Shown: positions 1 through 9,192, numbered from the stretch's first letter. The stretch is 64,000 bases of DNA from Ignavibacteriales bacterium (GCA_015709675.1 CP054182.1:1467448-1531447); one strand, 5' to 3'. Numbers and translations: made by a program. Notes: generated by a model not told the origin, from the sequence alone.

Positions 1-373
1 ATCTTTGAGTTAACGCTGTCCATGCAATCTCAAATATATCTGTAGTTTTGCCTTGTTTGTCCACTATAATGCTTATTAAATTACAGTCTCTTTGCAGGGC
101 AATCCAATCTAGGCATTTCTTAAGAATATCTAATCTGATATTACGAGGAATTCTAATTAAGTCCCCGGGAGAATTAATCATTTCAGCGGCATGTATTTCT
201 TCACGCAATTTCAATCCAGTACTATTCCTTAACTGTCTCCTGAAAACAATCAATTCATCAAGTAGTGCTTGCCAGCGAAGTTCGTGGATTATAAGGCCAG
301 TTAATACAAAATAACGTGTTGGACTATTTGAGATGCCAGTATCGCCACTTTCATCGACGTACATCAGGTACAT
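1..373 (-). CDS. DUF3800 domain protein, 5' part only
   Basis: The reverse strand reads open from an ATG at 373 to the left window edge (124 codons), so the C-terminus is missing. The N-terminus contains YVDESGDTG (residues 5-13), the hallmark of DUF3800 proteins, followed by a hydrophobic strand FVLTGLII and HAAEM. The family has an RNase H-like fold by established knowledge, its biochemical role is mostly unknown, and it is often seen near mobile or defence genes. An AAGG stretch lies about 14 nt before the ATG; a second in-frame ATG is at codon 4. The gene and its upstream region are clearly more AT-rich than the rest of the window, consistent with acquisition by transfer. Family assignment is good; function is unknown. 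Confidence 0.8.
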   Translation of the reverse strand, partial: MYLMYVDESGDTGISNSPTRYFVLTGLIIHELRWQALLDELIVFRRQLRNSTGLKLREEIHAAEMINSPGDLIRIPRNIRLDILKKCLDWIALQRDCNLISIIVDKQGKTTDIFEIAWTALTQR

Positions 374-565
374 AACTTTATCTTAAACCTTTTTTAATTC
401 TTATTCTGTTTGTCTGTCTAATAACCTATGAGTAAAAAGTTCTAATCGTGAAAATGCAAATTAAATACTATATGTTTTTTAATAATATTAAGTCTTGAAT
501 ATATAAAAATCATTCAAATTAAAGATTTTGATAAGTTCGTTTAATTGAACAAAATTTCCCCCCCC
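374..565. other. AT-rich intergenic region
   Basis: About 190 nt without a convincing gene, strongly AT-rich. It should carry the promoter of the leftward DUF3800 gene. The right end has a run of nine C (558-566) that overlaps the stop codon of the next leftward gene, so on the coding strand the TAG stop is followed directly by G residues. No terminator hairpin was recognised. Confidence 0.6.
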
Positions 566-952
566 CTATGCCGCATTTGGATAAATAAATATCACCACTT
601 CAGAAGGGAGGATTGCCATCCCGGGAATCACCCGGATGACCACTCGCCCGGTGGCGGATTTTGAGCGGAGGCGGAGGATTCCTTTTTCGTTATCCTGTGA
701 GATGACTTCGATCAGTTCTGCACCCTCTTTTATTTCAAATTGTGCATTCAATGAACGGAACGGGGTCCGGCTGCCGAATGAGTTGAGGGGAATGACTTCT
801 ATGACCGCTTCAGACTGTCCGTCGGCAAAAAGACTCCGCCTGCTTACCGATATATCCGCTTCATATATATTAAGCAGGTAGCCAAAAAGAAAAAACAGCA
901 CAAGGGCTGCAACTACTATTCCTATAAACCACACTTCAGGCCTCCGCTTCAT
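566..952 (-). CDS. Small membrane-anchored Ig-like (BIG-type) protein
   Basis: This 128-residue protein has one N-terminal transmembrane segment (about residues 8-27) after a short positively charged start, then a roughly 95-residue beta-rich domain. The passage SLFADGQSEAVIEVIPLNS resembles the opening strands of bacterial Ig-like/invasin domains, which usually begin with a 'vADG' motif. It is probably anchored in the inner membrane with the domain outside the cytoplasm. The start codon overlaps the stop codon of the upstream ATP-grasp gene (ATGA), so the two are likely translated together. No catalytic motif is visible and the function is unknown. The Ig-like call is a fold-level guess from the motif and hydrophobic pattern. 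Confidence 0.65.
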   Translation of the reverse strand: MKRRPEVWFIGIVVAALVLFFLFGYLLNIYEADISVSRRSLFADGQSEAVIEVIPLNSFGSRTPFRSLNAQFEIKEGAELIEVISQDNEKGILRLRSKSATGRVVIRVIPGMAILPSEVVIFIYPNAA

Positions 953-1872
953 GATTGGTTCCGGTTAAGTTTCTTTTGTTTGATGATATAATCCCGCATC
1001 AGCCGGATGATGGTCTGGGCGGTGTTGTCCGGTATGCCGTCATAGTGTCCTGAACGGAACCGCATATCGCACTGGTCGTTGATGTAGTCAATGGCGAGGA
1101 ATTTCTGCTGGTCACTGAGTACGATTTCCGTTGAGAAAAAATCAAGCCCGGTCAGGTTTGCGATCTTTTTTGTTATGGTAAGCAGCGGGCGCAGTTTATA
1201 CAGGTCAAACTGATAGGGGAAAAGTTCTTCATACAGATGGGTCTGGTCATCCCACCAGGTTATAACCGGCTGGCTGAATGCCCAGAAACACCGGAACCAG
1301 GCACGGCGTCCGTCCAGGTAAAGAGGAGTAATTTTTTCCTGGATGAGGTATTTATCCTCACTCTGGTTCATCCGCTCTGTAAGAATATCGCTGAGTGACT
1401 CCGCCCCGGTCACCACCCCGATGCCTCCGCCGGTATTATTGCACGGTTTGATGATAAAGGGACGGCCAAGCAATGCAAGATCCTTGAGGGAGATATAAAG
1501 CTCCTCCTTCTCATCAAACGGCGGGATTATGATGGAATAGGGGACGTGAATGCCCGATGTGATAAACTCAAGGTGCATGGTAGCCTTGTCAATGGCGTGG
1601 GTAACGTTTTTGTACGGATTAAAAATACGGGTCCTGCGCCGGTGCAGCATATTGCCCAGCTCGGTAAAACGGTCATCCACATCCCATGCCCGGTCAAGAT
1701 AGAACCTGAAACCAAGCTCACGGTTTGCTACTGCTTCTTTGACCTCGCCTATATTATGCTCACTGATAATATAGGTGGTCAGACCTGCTGACTGAAGCAT
1801 GGCCTCGGCGGCGCGGAGAAAATCTCTGTCGTATTCCCACACGTAGGCCAGTCCAAGGTCAAATTTTTCCAT
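949..1872 (-). CDS. ATP-grasp domain protein (RimK/GshB-like)
   Basis: This 307-residue cytoplasmic protein has ATP-grasp features: RPFIIKPCNNTGGGIGV (about residues 138-154) gives the ATP-binding lysine and glycine loop, FFSTEIVL supplies an acidic residue, and AIDYINDQ (about 265) supplies the D/N metal ligands near the C-terminus. ATP-grasp enzymes of this size ligate a carboxylate to an amine or thiol through an acyl phosphate. The substrate cannot be inferred. The N-terminal 120 residues look like a pre-ATP-grasp domain. An AAGGA ribosome-binding site precedes the ATG. The downstream partner, overlapping by 4 nt, is a membrane-anchored Ig-like protein, which could be a target or an envelope anchor; this is speculation. 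Confidence 0.75.
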   Translation of the reverse strand: MEKFDLGLAYVWEYDRDFLRAAEAMLQSAGLTTYIISEHNIGEVKEAVANRELGFRFYLDRAWDVDDRFTELGNMLHRRRTRIFNPYKNVTHAIDKATMHLEFITSGIHVPYSIIIPPFDEKEELYISLKDLALLGRPFIIKPCNNTGGGIGVVTGAESLSDILTERMNQSEDKYLIQEKITPLYLDGRRAWFRCFWAFSQPVITWWDDQTHLYEELFPYQFDLYKLRPLLTITKKIANLTGLDFFSTEIVLSDQQKFLAIDYINDQCDMRFRSGHYDGIPDNTAQTIIRLMRDYIIKQKKLNRNQS

Positions 1873-1936
1873 ATTTTTTCCTTATTTTTACAAAAATATA
1901 TTTTGATCTGAACTCTACCAAGTTTTACCGGAATTA

Positions 1937-3745
1937 ATGAAAATCTTTCCAATTATTGTCCTGATTTCCGCCGGACTTTTCCTCGCTGGATGCTCCGGAG
2001 GGGGGACGATGGAACAACATACGTCCAAACCTGCTGATACCAAAAAGCGTGACCAGAAGAAAGCGCTCAGTTATTTCCTTAAGGGGGTTGCCCTTGAGCA
2101 GAGGGGGGATCTGGCTGCCGCAATCCTGGAATATCAGGAGGCGCTGGAAGCCGATGAGCAGGCGGGCATTTATTACTCAATAGCCAAAAACTATTACCTG
2201 CTCAGCAAGTTAAGTTTTGCCAAACAGAATGCCATGAAAGCGCTGGAGATTGACTCCGCGGTGGCGGACTATTACTTTCTGCTGAGTGATATATACAGCT
2301 CGTCACGGAAGCATGATTCTTCGGCCATAGTTCTGGAAAACTTGCTCCGGCGGGACTCCTTGCAGCTTAATGCTTATTATAAACTTGCCCGGCAGTATGA
2401 GCAGAGCCGCCCCAAAAAAGCAGCGGAAATTTATGAAGCGCTTTTAAGGAAGACCGGAAAAGAGTGGACGGTGCTGCTGCGGCTGGCCGAGCTCTATGAG
2501 AAAACCGGAGACGCGGAAAAAACCATCTCCTCAATGGAGGCATTGCTGAGCATTGACCGCGATAACACGCAGATTGTGAAGCTGCTGGCGGATTATTATA
2601 TACGGTTTAACCGGAGCGATGACGCTCTGAGGCTGGCTGAGGAATATCTGCTCAGCTATCCCGATGATATCGGGTTTCAGGAAATACGGGGGAGGGTATA
2701 TATAGCACAGAAGGATTACCGCTCCGCAATTGCGGCCTACGCGGAGATTATCGGTAATAACACGCTCCCTTTTGGCACGCGGATTACAATCGCGAATGAT
2801 TTTTATGTTGCTGCTTTGCGGGATTCCTCGCTTCTTGAACCGGTAAAAAAACTGTTTTATCAGCTTGACCGTGATACAACTGCCTGGGAGGTTAAGATGT
2901 ATCTGGGGGCAATTGCCATCGAACAGCGTGATGACAGTTCGGCCATTAAGTATTTTGGTCAGGTAACCAAACTTGATCCTTCCAATAAAGAGGCATGGAT
3001 TCGCCTTGGAGGTCTGCTCTTTGATAACAGAAAGTATAAGGAAGCAGCAGAACTGCTTCAGAGCGGCATAGCATCTTTTCCTGAAGATTTTACCATCAAT
3101 CTTATACTGGGGCTTTCTTACGCCCAAAGTGATAAGGACAGCACCGGGCTCCCTTATCTGGAAAAAGCGGTAAAACTGAACCCGATGGATGTGACTGCTT
3201 TGTCGGCTTACGGATATTCACTCAGCAAGCTGAAACGTAATGAAGAAGCGGCAGAGTTTATTAAAGCTGCACTGAATAATGATCCTGATAATCTGAATCT
3301 GCTTGGCACGCTCGGGCTTATTTATGATGCACTGGGGAATTTTACCGCATCAGACTCAGCATATGGCGCTGTGCTTAAAAAAGATCCGGATAACGCGCTG
3401 GTTAATAATAACTTTGCATATGCCCTTTCCAAGCGGAATGAACGGCTCTCCGAAGCACTTGAAATGGTGACCAAAGCTCTTGAAACTGAACCGGCCAACT
3501 CAGCGTATCTGGATACCAAAGGGTGGATATTATATAAAATGGGGGACTATAAAGCAGCAAAAGGATATATTGAAAAAGCCATTGAAATAGGAGGTGCGCG
3601 TCCGGTTATAATAGACCACCTCGGCGATGTACTTTACCGGCTGGGTGAAAAGGATGCCGCGGTTTCTGAGTGGAAAAAAGCATTTGAAATTGACCCCACA
3701 CTTCAGGGTTTAAGAGAAAAAATAGAAAGAGAATCACTTGATTAA
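1937..3745 (+). CDS. TPR-repeat lipoprotein
   Basis: This 602-residue protein begins with a lipoprotein signal peptide ending at FLAGC (Cys19), then consists almost entirely of tetratricopeptide repeats (about residues 45-595). Typical units contain A-x-x-x-Y/G-x-A-L and D-P-x-N-x-x-x-W/L. TPR lipoproteins scaffold protein complexes in the periplasm or on the outer membrane. The gene is divergent from the ATP-grasp gene and starts a rightward run; its 3' end overlaps the next lipoprotein gene by 8 nt. The two lipoproteins and the EnvC-like gene that follows suggest a cell-envelope assembly unit. The specific partner is unknown. Confidence 0.85.
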   Translation: MKIFPIIVLISAGLFLAGCSGGGTMEQHTSKPADTKKRDQKKALSYFLKGVALEQRGDLAAAILEYQEALEADEQAGIYYSIAKNYYLLSKLSFAKQNAMKALEIDSAVADYYFLLSDIYSSSRKHDSSAIVLENLLRRDSLQLNAYYKLARQYEQSRPKKAAEIYEALLRKTGKEWTVLLRLAELYEKTGDAEKTISSMEALLSIDRDNTQIVKLLADYYIRFNRSDDALRLAEEYLLSYPDDIGFQEIRGRVYIAQKDYRSAIAAYAEIIGNNTLPFGTRITIANDFYVAALRDSSLLEPVKKLFYQLDRDTTAWEVKMYLGAIAIEQRDDSSAIKYFGQVTKLDPSNKEAWIRLGGLLFDNRKYKEAAELLQSGIASFPEDFTINLILGLSYAQSDKDSTGLPYLEKAVKLNPMDVTALSAYGYSLSKLKRNEEAAEFIKAALNNDPDNLNLLGTLGLIYDALGNFTASDSAYGAVLKKDPDNALVNNNFAYALSKRNERLSEALEMVTKALETEPANSAYLDTKGWILYKMGDYKAAKGYIEKAIEIGGARPVIIDHLGDVLYRLGEKDAAVSEWKKAFEIDPTLQGLREKIERESLD

Positions 3746-4526
3746 GAAACATATATATACAGGAGCGCTGCTCCTGATGCTGCTTGGGCTTCAGCCGGGC
3801 TGCGTTCCCTCAAAACCTGTGGATGAGGTTGAAATCCTTGCTGCCGACCGTCTCGTGGTAAAACTGGAAGCAAACCGGAGAAAGATTAAATCATTCGAAG
3901 GAAACGGAACAATTTCGGTGGAGTCCCCTCAGTTCAGCAATAGTGCATCATTCCGTGTGATTGTCGCAAAGCCGGACTCTGTCTTCCTGGCGATAAATGG
4001 TCCTTTTGGCATTGAACTGGCCACAGCATTAATTACTAAAAAGAATTTTCAGTTTTATAACGCCATGGGTAACACGCTTTACCGCGGTGAGACAAATAAT
4101 GATATACTCAGAGAGATTTTTCGTGTCAATATCAGTTTTACTGATCTGATGGATGCGCTTGTCGGCTCGGTCAATCTTACAGAGCGGTTATACAAAACTC
4201 CTGATGATTACCACTATAATCAGAATCAGTATGAAATTTCCTATAATGATGCTGAAAGTGAAAGCCGGATTTCATATGTAGTAGATATGAGAGATCTTGG
4301 AATACGCGAATTTGTTATCAATAGCAGAGACGGCAATGAACTCCTGAAAGGGATTTACAGCAGTTTTAAACTTTTCGAGCAGGTTCCTGTTCCTGAAAAG
4401 ATCAGGGTGATAAATAAAAAAGACCGGCAGGAAATTACCATCGAATATGATGAGATGAAGGTTAACCAGCCCGGCGCGGGAATACAGTTCAGCTATCCGG
4501 AAGATGCTGATATAGTTGATCTGTGA
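3738..4526 (+). CDS. DUF4292 family lipoprotein
   Basis: This 262-residue protein has a lipobox ending at Cys22 (LGLQPGC), then a beta-rich body starting with a charged helix around 'ANRRKIKSFEGNGTISVE'. This matches the DUF4292 family, which is structurally related to the LolA/LolB lipoprotein-carrier fold by general knowledge. Such proteins sit in the FCB-group envelope and may handle lipids or lipoproteins. The start is a TTG inside the upstream gene, since no ATG or GTG precedes the signal peptide, giving an 8-nt overlap. The 3' end overlaps the next gene by 4 nt (GTGA). The family call is fairly confident; the function is unproven. Confidence 0.75.
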   Translation: MIKKHIYTGALLLMLLGLQPGCVPSKPVDEVEILAADRLVVKLEANRRKIKSFEGNGTISVESPQFSNSASFRVIVAKPDSVFLAINGPFGIELATALITKKNFQFYNAMGNTLYRGETNNDILREIFRVNISFTDLMDALVGSVNLTERLYKTPDDYHYNQNQYEISYNDAESESRISYVVDMRDLGIREFVINSRDGNELLKGIYSSFKLFEQVPVPEKIRVINKKDRQEITIEYDEMKVNQPGAGIQFSYPEDADIVDL

Positions 4527-5809
4527 TAAGAATGGTATTCTTCTTTCTCATTCTTCTGCTGGCGGGGGGAAGTACTTCTGCTCAGTCAGTTGATGCCAAA
4601 AAGCAGGAACTTGACTCTCTCCGGTCACTTATCAAAGTAACTGAGACGGAGCTCCGTCAGAAGCAGAAGCAGGAAAAAGAGACGCTCAGTACCATTGAAC
4701 TCTATACAAAGCAAGGTTATTTGCTGAATAAACTGGTTGCTGAGCTCGGCGGGGAAATAAAGAATAAAACCCAGGCGATTGAACTCCTTTCGCAGCAAAG
4801 TGTAAGAATAGCTGCCCGGATTGACTCCCTCAGAGACCGTTACCGCAGCTATGTGGTCACAGTTTATAAAGGTATTCCGGATAACAAGTGGGTGTATATA
4901 TTTTCATCCTCTTCCCTTACGGAGGCCGCATACCGTTACCATGTTCTTAGGCGGGTTACACGTTCAGGAAAACTGCTGCTCGCCGGGCTTGAGCAGGAGC
5001 AGAAAAATCTGAGTTCAATTTCCTCCCGTCTGGCTGATGAAGTGAAGCTGAAAGAGACTTTTCTCACTGACAGGAGCAATGAAGAGAAGGAGCTGAAAGA
5101 AAAAATAAAAGAACGGAAAACACTTCTCGCGAAGATAAAAAAGGATAATGCCGCCCTTAAGAAAGATCTTGAGACCAGGAAGCAGAATGAAAAACTGATT
5201 GCGCAGCTTATTGACAAACTGATCGCCGCGGAAGCAAAACGGAAAAGGGAGCGTGAAGAGGAACTTGCACGGAAAAAGAAGGAAGAAGAGTTAGCGGCTA
5301 AAAAGAATACTGAGAAAAAACCGGATACCAAACCAAAGGAAACCATTACCCAAAAGCCGGTTCCGGAAGAAAAACCTGACTATTACAATCTGCCGGGGAA
5401 CACGGAATTCACAAAACTCAAAGGGAAGATGATGTGGCCGGTGAAGCAGGGGACAATTATCAGAAAGTTTGGCGAGAACAGAAACGAAAAGCTGAAAACC
5501 GTTACGCTTAATTATGGTATTGATATACAAAGCAGAGCCGCTGCCGATGTGATGTCAGTGCATGACGGAGTGGTTTCCGTGATTGACTGGCTTCCGGGTT
5601 ACGGAAGCGTGGTTATCATCTCCCACTCGCAGGACTACCGCACGGTTTACGGGCATATGAATAATATAAGCGTAAAAGAAGGAGAGAAAGTAAAAAAGGG
5701 TACAGTTCTGGGCAACGTGGGAGAAAGCGCGGAGGGTTATATACTTCACTTTCAGGTGTGGAATGACCGCAGCAACCAGAATCCCGAGCTCTGGCTGGCA
5801 AAAAGGTAA
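4523..5809 (+). CDS. EnvC-like murein hydrolase activator with degenerate M23/LytM domain
   Basis: This 428-residue exported protein has a signal peptide (about 1-20), a long coiled coil (about 24-270, rich in K/E/Q/L) and a C-terminal LytM/M23 domain (about 310-425). In active M23 peptidases zinc is bound by HxxxD and the second His of HxH. Here the first motif reads NYGID (N330, D334), and the HxH position reads I407-L-H409. One zinc ligand and the catalytic His are therefore missing. The same degeneracy is known for EnvC, which activates amidases instead of cutting peptidoglycan. The start is GTG at 4523, overlapping the preceding stop; ATG at codon 4 is possible. It is probably periplasmic and acts in cell separation. 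Confidence 0.85.
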   Translation: MIRMVFFFLILLLAGGSTSAQSVDAKKQELDSLRSLIKVTETELRQKQKQEKETLSTIELYTKQGYLLNKLVAELGGEIKNKTQAIELLSQQSVRIAARIDSLRDRYRSYVVTVYKGIPDNKWVYIFSSSSLTEAAYRYHVLRRVTRSGKLLLAGLEQEQKNLSSISSRLADEVKLKETFLTDRSNEEKELKEKIKERKTLLAKIKKDNAALKKDLETRKQNEKLIAQLIDKLIAAEAKRKREREEELARKKKEEELAAKKNTEKKPDTKPKETITQKPVPEEKPDYYNLPGNTEFTKLKGKMMWPVKQGTIIRKFGENRNEKLKTVTLNYGIDIQSRAAADVMSVHDGVVSVIDWLPGYGSVVIISHSQDYRTVYGHMNNISVKEGEKVKKGTVLGNVGESAEGYILHFQVWNDRSNQNPELWLAKR

Positions 5810-5818
5810 TTTTTCTCC

Positions 5819-7045
5819 ATGGCCCGCATGAACAAAGCTTTTTCTGATTCATTTTATGTACTGCTTTCGAATATCATTGAGAAGATAGTATTCTTCCTCC
5901 TGTTCGCTGTTATGGCCCGGGGTTTTGAAAAAGAAGTATATGGTTTTGTGGTCTCTGCTTTTGCTCTGGGGAATATAGCCAGTTCATTCTTTGACTTCGG
6001 ATTTGTATTTTATTTTCAGCGTGAGGCGGCGGCCGGCAGCAGGGAGTTTTACAGCCGTCTTTACAGTGCAGTTGTGTTCCGTCTTCTTGCCTGGATGCCC
6101 TTTACCCTTATTGTAACAGGATACGGCTATTCATTAAACGGCAGCATGATATCACTTCTGCTGATAACCTCATCAGTTTTTCTCTTTGGAGTTAATAATG
6201 ATCTGAGCGCGGTGCTTTACGGACGGAAGGAATATAAAAAATCAGTAATCTTTCTTGCCAAAGCCAGGGCTCTCCTGCTGATATTTTTTACCGGAGCATA
6301 TCTCTTTTCTGCAGATCCTGATCTGCTTGTAAGCAGTTTTTTTGTTTCCGGTGCGGCACATTTTCTTCTCCTGGCATCGTATGTAAGAGCGATAAGAGAG
6401 ACGCCGGCTAAATTTTCTTTTGGTGACGCCAAAACAATAATACTTCTTGCACTGCCGATGAGTCTGGGCTTTATTGCAAACTGGGTGTATGATAAAATTG
6501 ACGTCCTGGTCATAGGAAAACTCCTTGATCTTGAAAGTGTGGCTGTATATGCCACGGCCTATTCGGTTTATAAGTTACCGCAGTCGCTCGGCAACAGTAT
6601 CGTAAACCCGCTCTACTCCGCTTTTTCGTCCGATTTTGCTCTTCATGGAAGGATTAACTTCAGGAAGTATAAATGGCAGATTTATCTTTTGCTGATTTTC
6701 TCGGCGGTGATGGCGGGAGCATTTTTCTTTCTGAGTGAACTGATTATAACCTTAATATACTCTGTTAAATATATTTCCGCGGGCGGGATACTGAGTATAC
6801 TGGCATTGGGAGTCCCTTTCTTGCTGCTGAACAATGTAACAGGAATAGCACTCAATGCTATGAGAAAGGATTTACATGTTACATCCGTGGTTATGCTTGC
6901 GGGGCTGCTTAATATCGGGTTGAATCTGTATTTTCTGCCTCAATGGGGTATTATGGCAGCGGTATATGCAACTATCTTTACTGAGGGGATGATTCTGCTA
7001 TTACAGGCAGTGATTATCTTTACCGTACTCAGGAAACATCCATGA
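5819..7045 (+). CDS. Polysaccharide flippase (Wzx/MATE-like, oligosaccharide flippase family)
   Basis: This 408-residue polytopic protein has about 12 predicted transmembrane segments and the N-terminal pattern of Wzx-type flippases (FSDSFYVLLSNIIEKIVFFL, then MARGFEKEVYGFVVSAFALG). Members move undecaprenyl-linked oligosaccharides across the inner membrane. The internal DVLVIGKLLDLESVAVYATA stretch is typical of the second half. It begins 9 nt after the EnvC-like gene and overlaps the next glycosyltransferase by 4 nt, making it the head of the glycan operon. The lipid-linked substrate is presumably assembled by the five downstream glycosyltransferases. Confidence 0.88.
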   Translation: MARMNKAFSDSFYVLLSNIIEKIVFFLLFAVMARGFEKEVYGFVVSAFALGNIASSFFDFGFVFYFQREAAAGSREFYSRLYSAVVFRLLAWMPFTLIVTGYGYSLNGSMISLLLITSSVFLFGVNNDLSAVLYGRKEYKKSVIFLAKARALLLIFFTGAYLFSADPDLLVSSFFVSGAAHFLLLASYVRAIRETPAKFSFGDAKTIILLALPMSLGFIANWVYDKIDVLVIGKLLDLESVAVYATAYSVYKLPQSLGNSIVNPLYSAFSSDFALHGRINFRKYKWQIYLLLIFSAVMAGAFFFLSELIITLIYSVKYISAGGILSILALGVPFLLLNNVTGIALNAMRKDLHVTSVVMLAGLLNIGLNLYFLPQWGIMAAVYATIFTEGMILLLQAVIIFTVLRKHP

Positions 7046-8121
7046 GAGTTGTCTTAACCGGAATATATAATGCATCTGATATCCGCACAGGACCTGAAGA
7101 GGTTGCTGTCTCCGTATTCCGCGAGATGCAGAAGATGGCAGAAACTTTCTTTTTAACAAAGTTTTCAATGCTCAAGCCCCATTCATTCTGGCAGAAATTG
7201 TTTGGACTTAAACAGGAGGGGAACCTTTATTACTGCGGATTTTTGCGGATGCCCTTTCTGGTGAAAAAGTTAAATCCGGATATCATTCATGGAATAAATT
7301 ACCATCCGTTTGTGGGGTTGTTTTTCCTATTGTTTTCCGGAAGTAAAACCAGATTATGTTATACCGTTCATGGTGTGGTTGCCTATGAAAACAGCCGTAA
7401 GAAATATTTGACGGCATATTTCAGATTTTCACGGAGAGTTACTGAATACCTTGTTTTCAGATATGCCAAAACGGTATATCTGCTTACAGAATATACCAAG
7501 AAGCAAATTCTGGACTACTATCGGAAATCGGAAGCAGAGTATATTTATACCATTAACGGAATAGATCCTGAAACCAGGAACGCGGGTACCCCGATGAGAT
7601 TCCAGGAAAAAAAAATGCGTATAGCTGCTGTGGCCGGACTAATGGACAGAATTTACGGAATTGAAATTTTGTTTGACGCCCTGATTGGGACAGGGATCGA
7701 ATTTGAACTGAAAATCTTCGGAGAGACCGAGCACCTGATCGTTCCAGCACCGTTAAGGGGTAAAGTAAAAATAATTGCAAAAGTATCTCATAAGGATTTT
7801 ATTGAAGAACTCAGATCAACAGATTTATATGTCTGCTTATCTTTGTTTGAAACGTTTTCGATTTCGACCGCGGAGGCAATGGCCTGCGGATGTGCTGTAC
7901 TGGTATCAGACAAGGCGGGTATAAGTAATTACATAACGCATAATGAAAATGGTTTGATTGCTTCTCCGGAGAATCCTTCTGAAATTAGAAAACTGATACT
8001 GCATTATTACGAAAACCAGGAAGAACTCATGAAGATAGGAGCAGCTGCAAGGTCTCTGTCTGAAATGTTCACCTGGGGTAAAGTGGTTCGGGATTATATA
8101 TCCGGATATAAAATGGTTTAA
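7042..8121 (+). CDS. Glycosyltransferase family 4
   Basis: This 359-residue GT-B enzyme belongs to the GT4 retaining glycosyltransferases. The C-terminal nucleotide-sugar site is visible as an E-x7-E-type motif in SLFETFSISTAEAMACGCAV (about residues 268-290), followed by VSDKAGISNYI. The N-terminal half contains NPDIIHGINYHP, a strand pattern usual for the acceptor domain. The gene overlaps the flippase by 4 nt, and the next GT4 begins 3 nt after its stop. It probably adds one sugar to a lipid-linked oligosaccharide at the cytoplasmic face. Donor and acceptor cannot be read from the sequence. Confidence 0.88.
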   Translation: MRVVLTGIYNASDIRTGPEEVAVSVFREMQKMAETFFLTKFSMLKPHSFWQKLFGLKQEGNLYYCGFLRMPFLVKKLNPDIIHGINYHPFVGLFFLLFSGSKTRLCYTVHGVVAYENSRKKYLTAYFRFSRRVTEYLVFRYAKTVYLLTEYTKKQILDYYRKSEAEYIYTINGIDPETRNAGTPMRFQEKKMRIAAVAGLMDRIYGIEILFDALIGTGIEFELKIFGETEHLIVPAPLRGKVKIIAKVSHKDFIEELRSTDLYVCLSLFETFSISTAEAMACGCAVLVSDKAGISNYITHNENGLIASPENPSEIRKLILHYYENQEELMKIGAAARSLSEMFTWGKVVRDYISGYKMV

Positions 8122-8124
8122 GAT

Positions 8125-9192
8125 ATGCCGGATAAAAAATTATTCATTCTGGTGAACAGGTTAAATATAACCTGCGGGGTATCATCACATCTCTTTTATT
8201 TCCTTCAGGCAATGGGTGATTTTGCCAAAGATAATATCATCCTAATCACGGGGGGCGGGAATGCTGTGATGAAATATGAAGTTCTTGTCCGGCAGGTAAT
8301 TGTATTGCCGGAACTACAGCATGAAACCAGAAGTGGTGCAGGGTTTTTAAAAGGAATTGTCAGACTACGAAAGTTCATCAAAACATATAAACCTGCAATT
8401 ATTCACTCGCATCATTTTTATTCGGCAAATATGGCTGCGTATGCATCAGTTGGATTGGGTATTTATCGTATTCAGACGGTGCACGCTCTGATACCTCCGG
8501 AAGGATGGCTGAAGCATTATAATGCGGATACTTATATCGCCGTAAACGAGCATATCCTTGGGGGAATGATGAATTCACAAATTAATCCTTCTTCAGTAGA
8601 GTTAATAAGATGCGGTTATCATTTTAAGAGGGTAACCCGCAGAACTTCTGCGGAGGGACTTAAAGTAATAACTGCCTCACGCCTTATCCGGGATAAAGGA
8701 ATTGATGTATTGATAGCTGCTGTGAGACTGCTTGGCAAAGACGCGGACCTGTTTTCGTTTACTGTTGCTGGTTCCGGCAGGGATGAAAAAGAATTCAGGA
8801 AACAGGCTGAGGGTTTGCCTGTTACGTTTATTGGTGAAGTATCAGATTTGCCCGGTAGACTGGAGGAGTATGATATTCTGGTAAATCCAACCCGTTCTAA
8901 GATGGAAGGCTTTCCCACAATAATCATTCAGGCAGCAGCGCAAATGCTGGCTGTTATTTCTACAAGATTTTTTGGTTACCAGAGCCGGCTGAATGACGAC
9001 AATTCTCTGCTTACAGATATTGATGATGCTGCCGGGGTAGCTTCAGCTCTCATGATACTGCACGAAGACAGGGAATATCTTCAGCAGAAACAGCATCGGA
9101 TCTTTGAAGAATTTCAAAAAGATTTTGAATTATCAGGTACTTTAGAACAGACGAAGAAGCTTTACATTAAATGCGGAGGCATTACATGGTAA
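8125..9192 (+). CDS. Glycosyltransferase family 4
   Basis: This 355-residue GT-B fold protein contains KPAIIHSHHFYSANMAAYA in the N-terminal domain and ASRLIRDKGIDVLIAAVRLL, the GT4 nucleotide-binding stretch. The C-terminal E-x7-E region reads KMEGFPTIIIQAAAQMLAVI, where the second acidic residue of the usual motif is replaced by Gln. This is the only odd point. The protein starts with a strand reading LVNRLNITCGVSSHLFYFLQ, also found in the third GT4 of the operon (10130), so the two may be old paralogues. The gene overlaps the start of the GT2 gene by 7 nt. Confidence 0.86.
   Translation: MPDKKLFILVNRLNITCGVSSHLFYFLQAMGDFAKDNIILITGGGNAVMKYEVLVRQVIVLPELQHETRSGAGFLKGIVRLRKFIKTYKPAIIHSHHFYSANMAAYASVGLGIYRIQTVHALIPPEGWLKHYNADTYIAVNEHILGGMMNSQINPSSVELIRCGYHFKRVTRRTSAEGLKVITASRLIRDKGIDVLIAAVRLLGKDADLFSFTVAGSGRDEKEFRKQAEGLPVTFIGEVSDLPGRLEEYDILVNPTRSKMEGFPTIIIQAAAQMLAVISTRFFGYQSRLNDDNSLLTDIDDAAGVASALMILHEDREYLQQKQHRIFEEFQKDFELSGTLEQTKKLYIKCGGITW

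Noticed and set aside
558-566. Run of nine C as a phase-variation switch
   Set aside because: The run starts at the last base of the TAG stop of the leftward gene and lies outside the coding part, so slippage would not change the protein.
636-881. Open frame on the plus strand opposite the Ig-like membrane protein
   Set aside because: It is the antisense shadow of the leftward gene, with no start signals or protein features.
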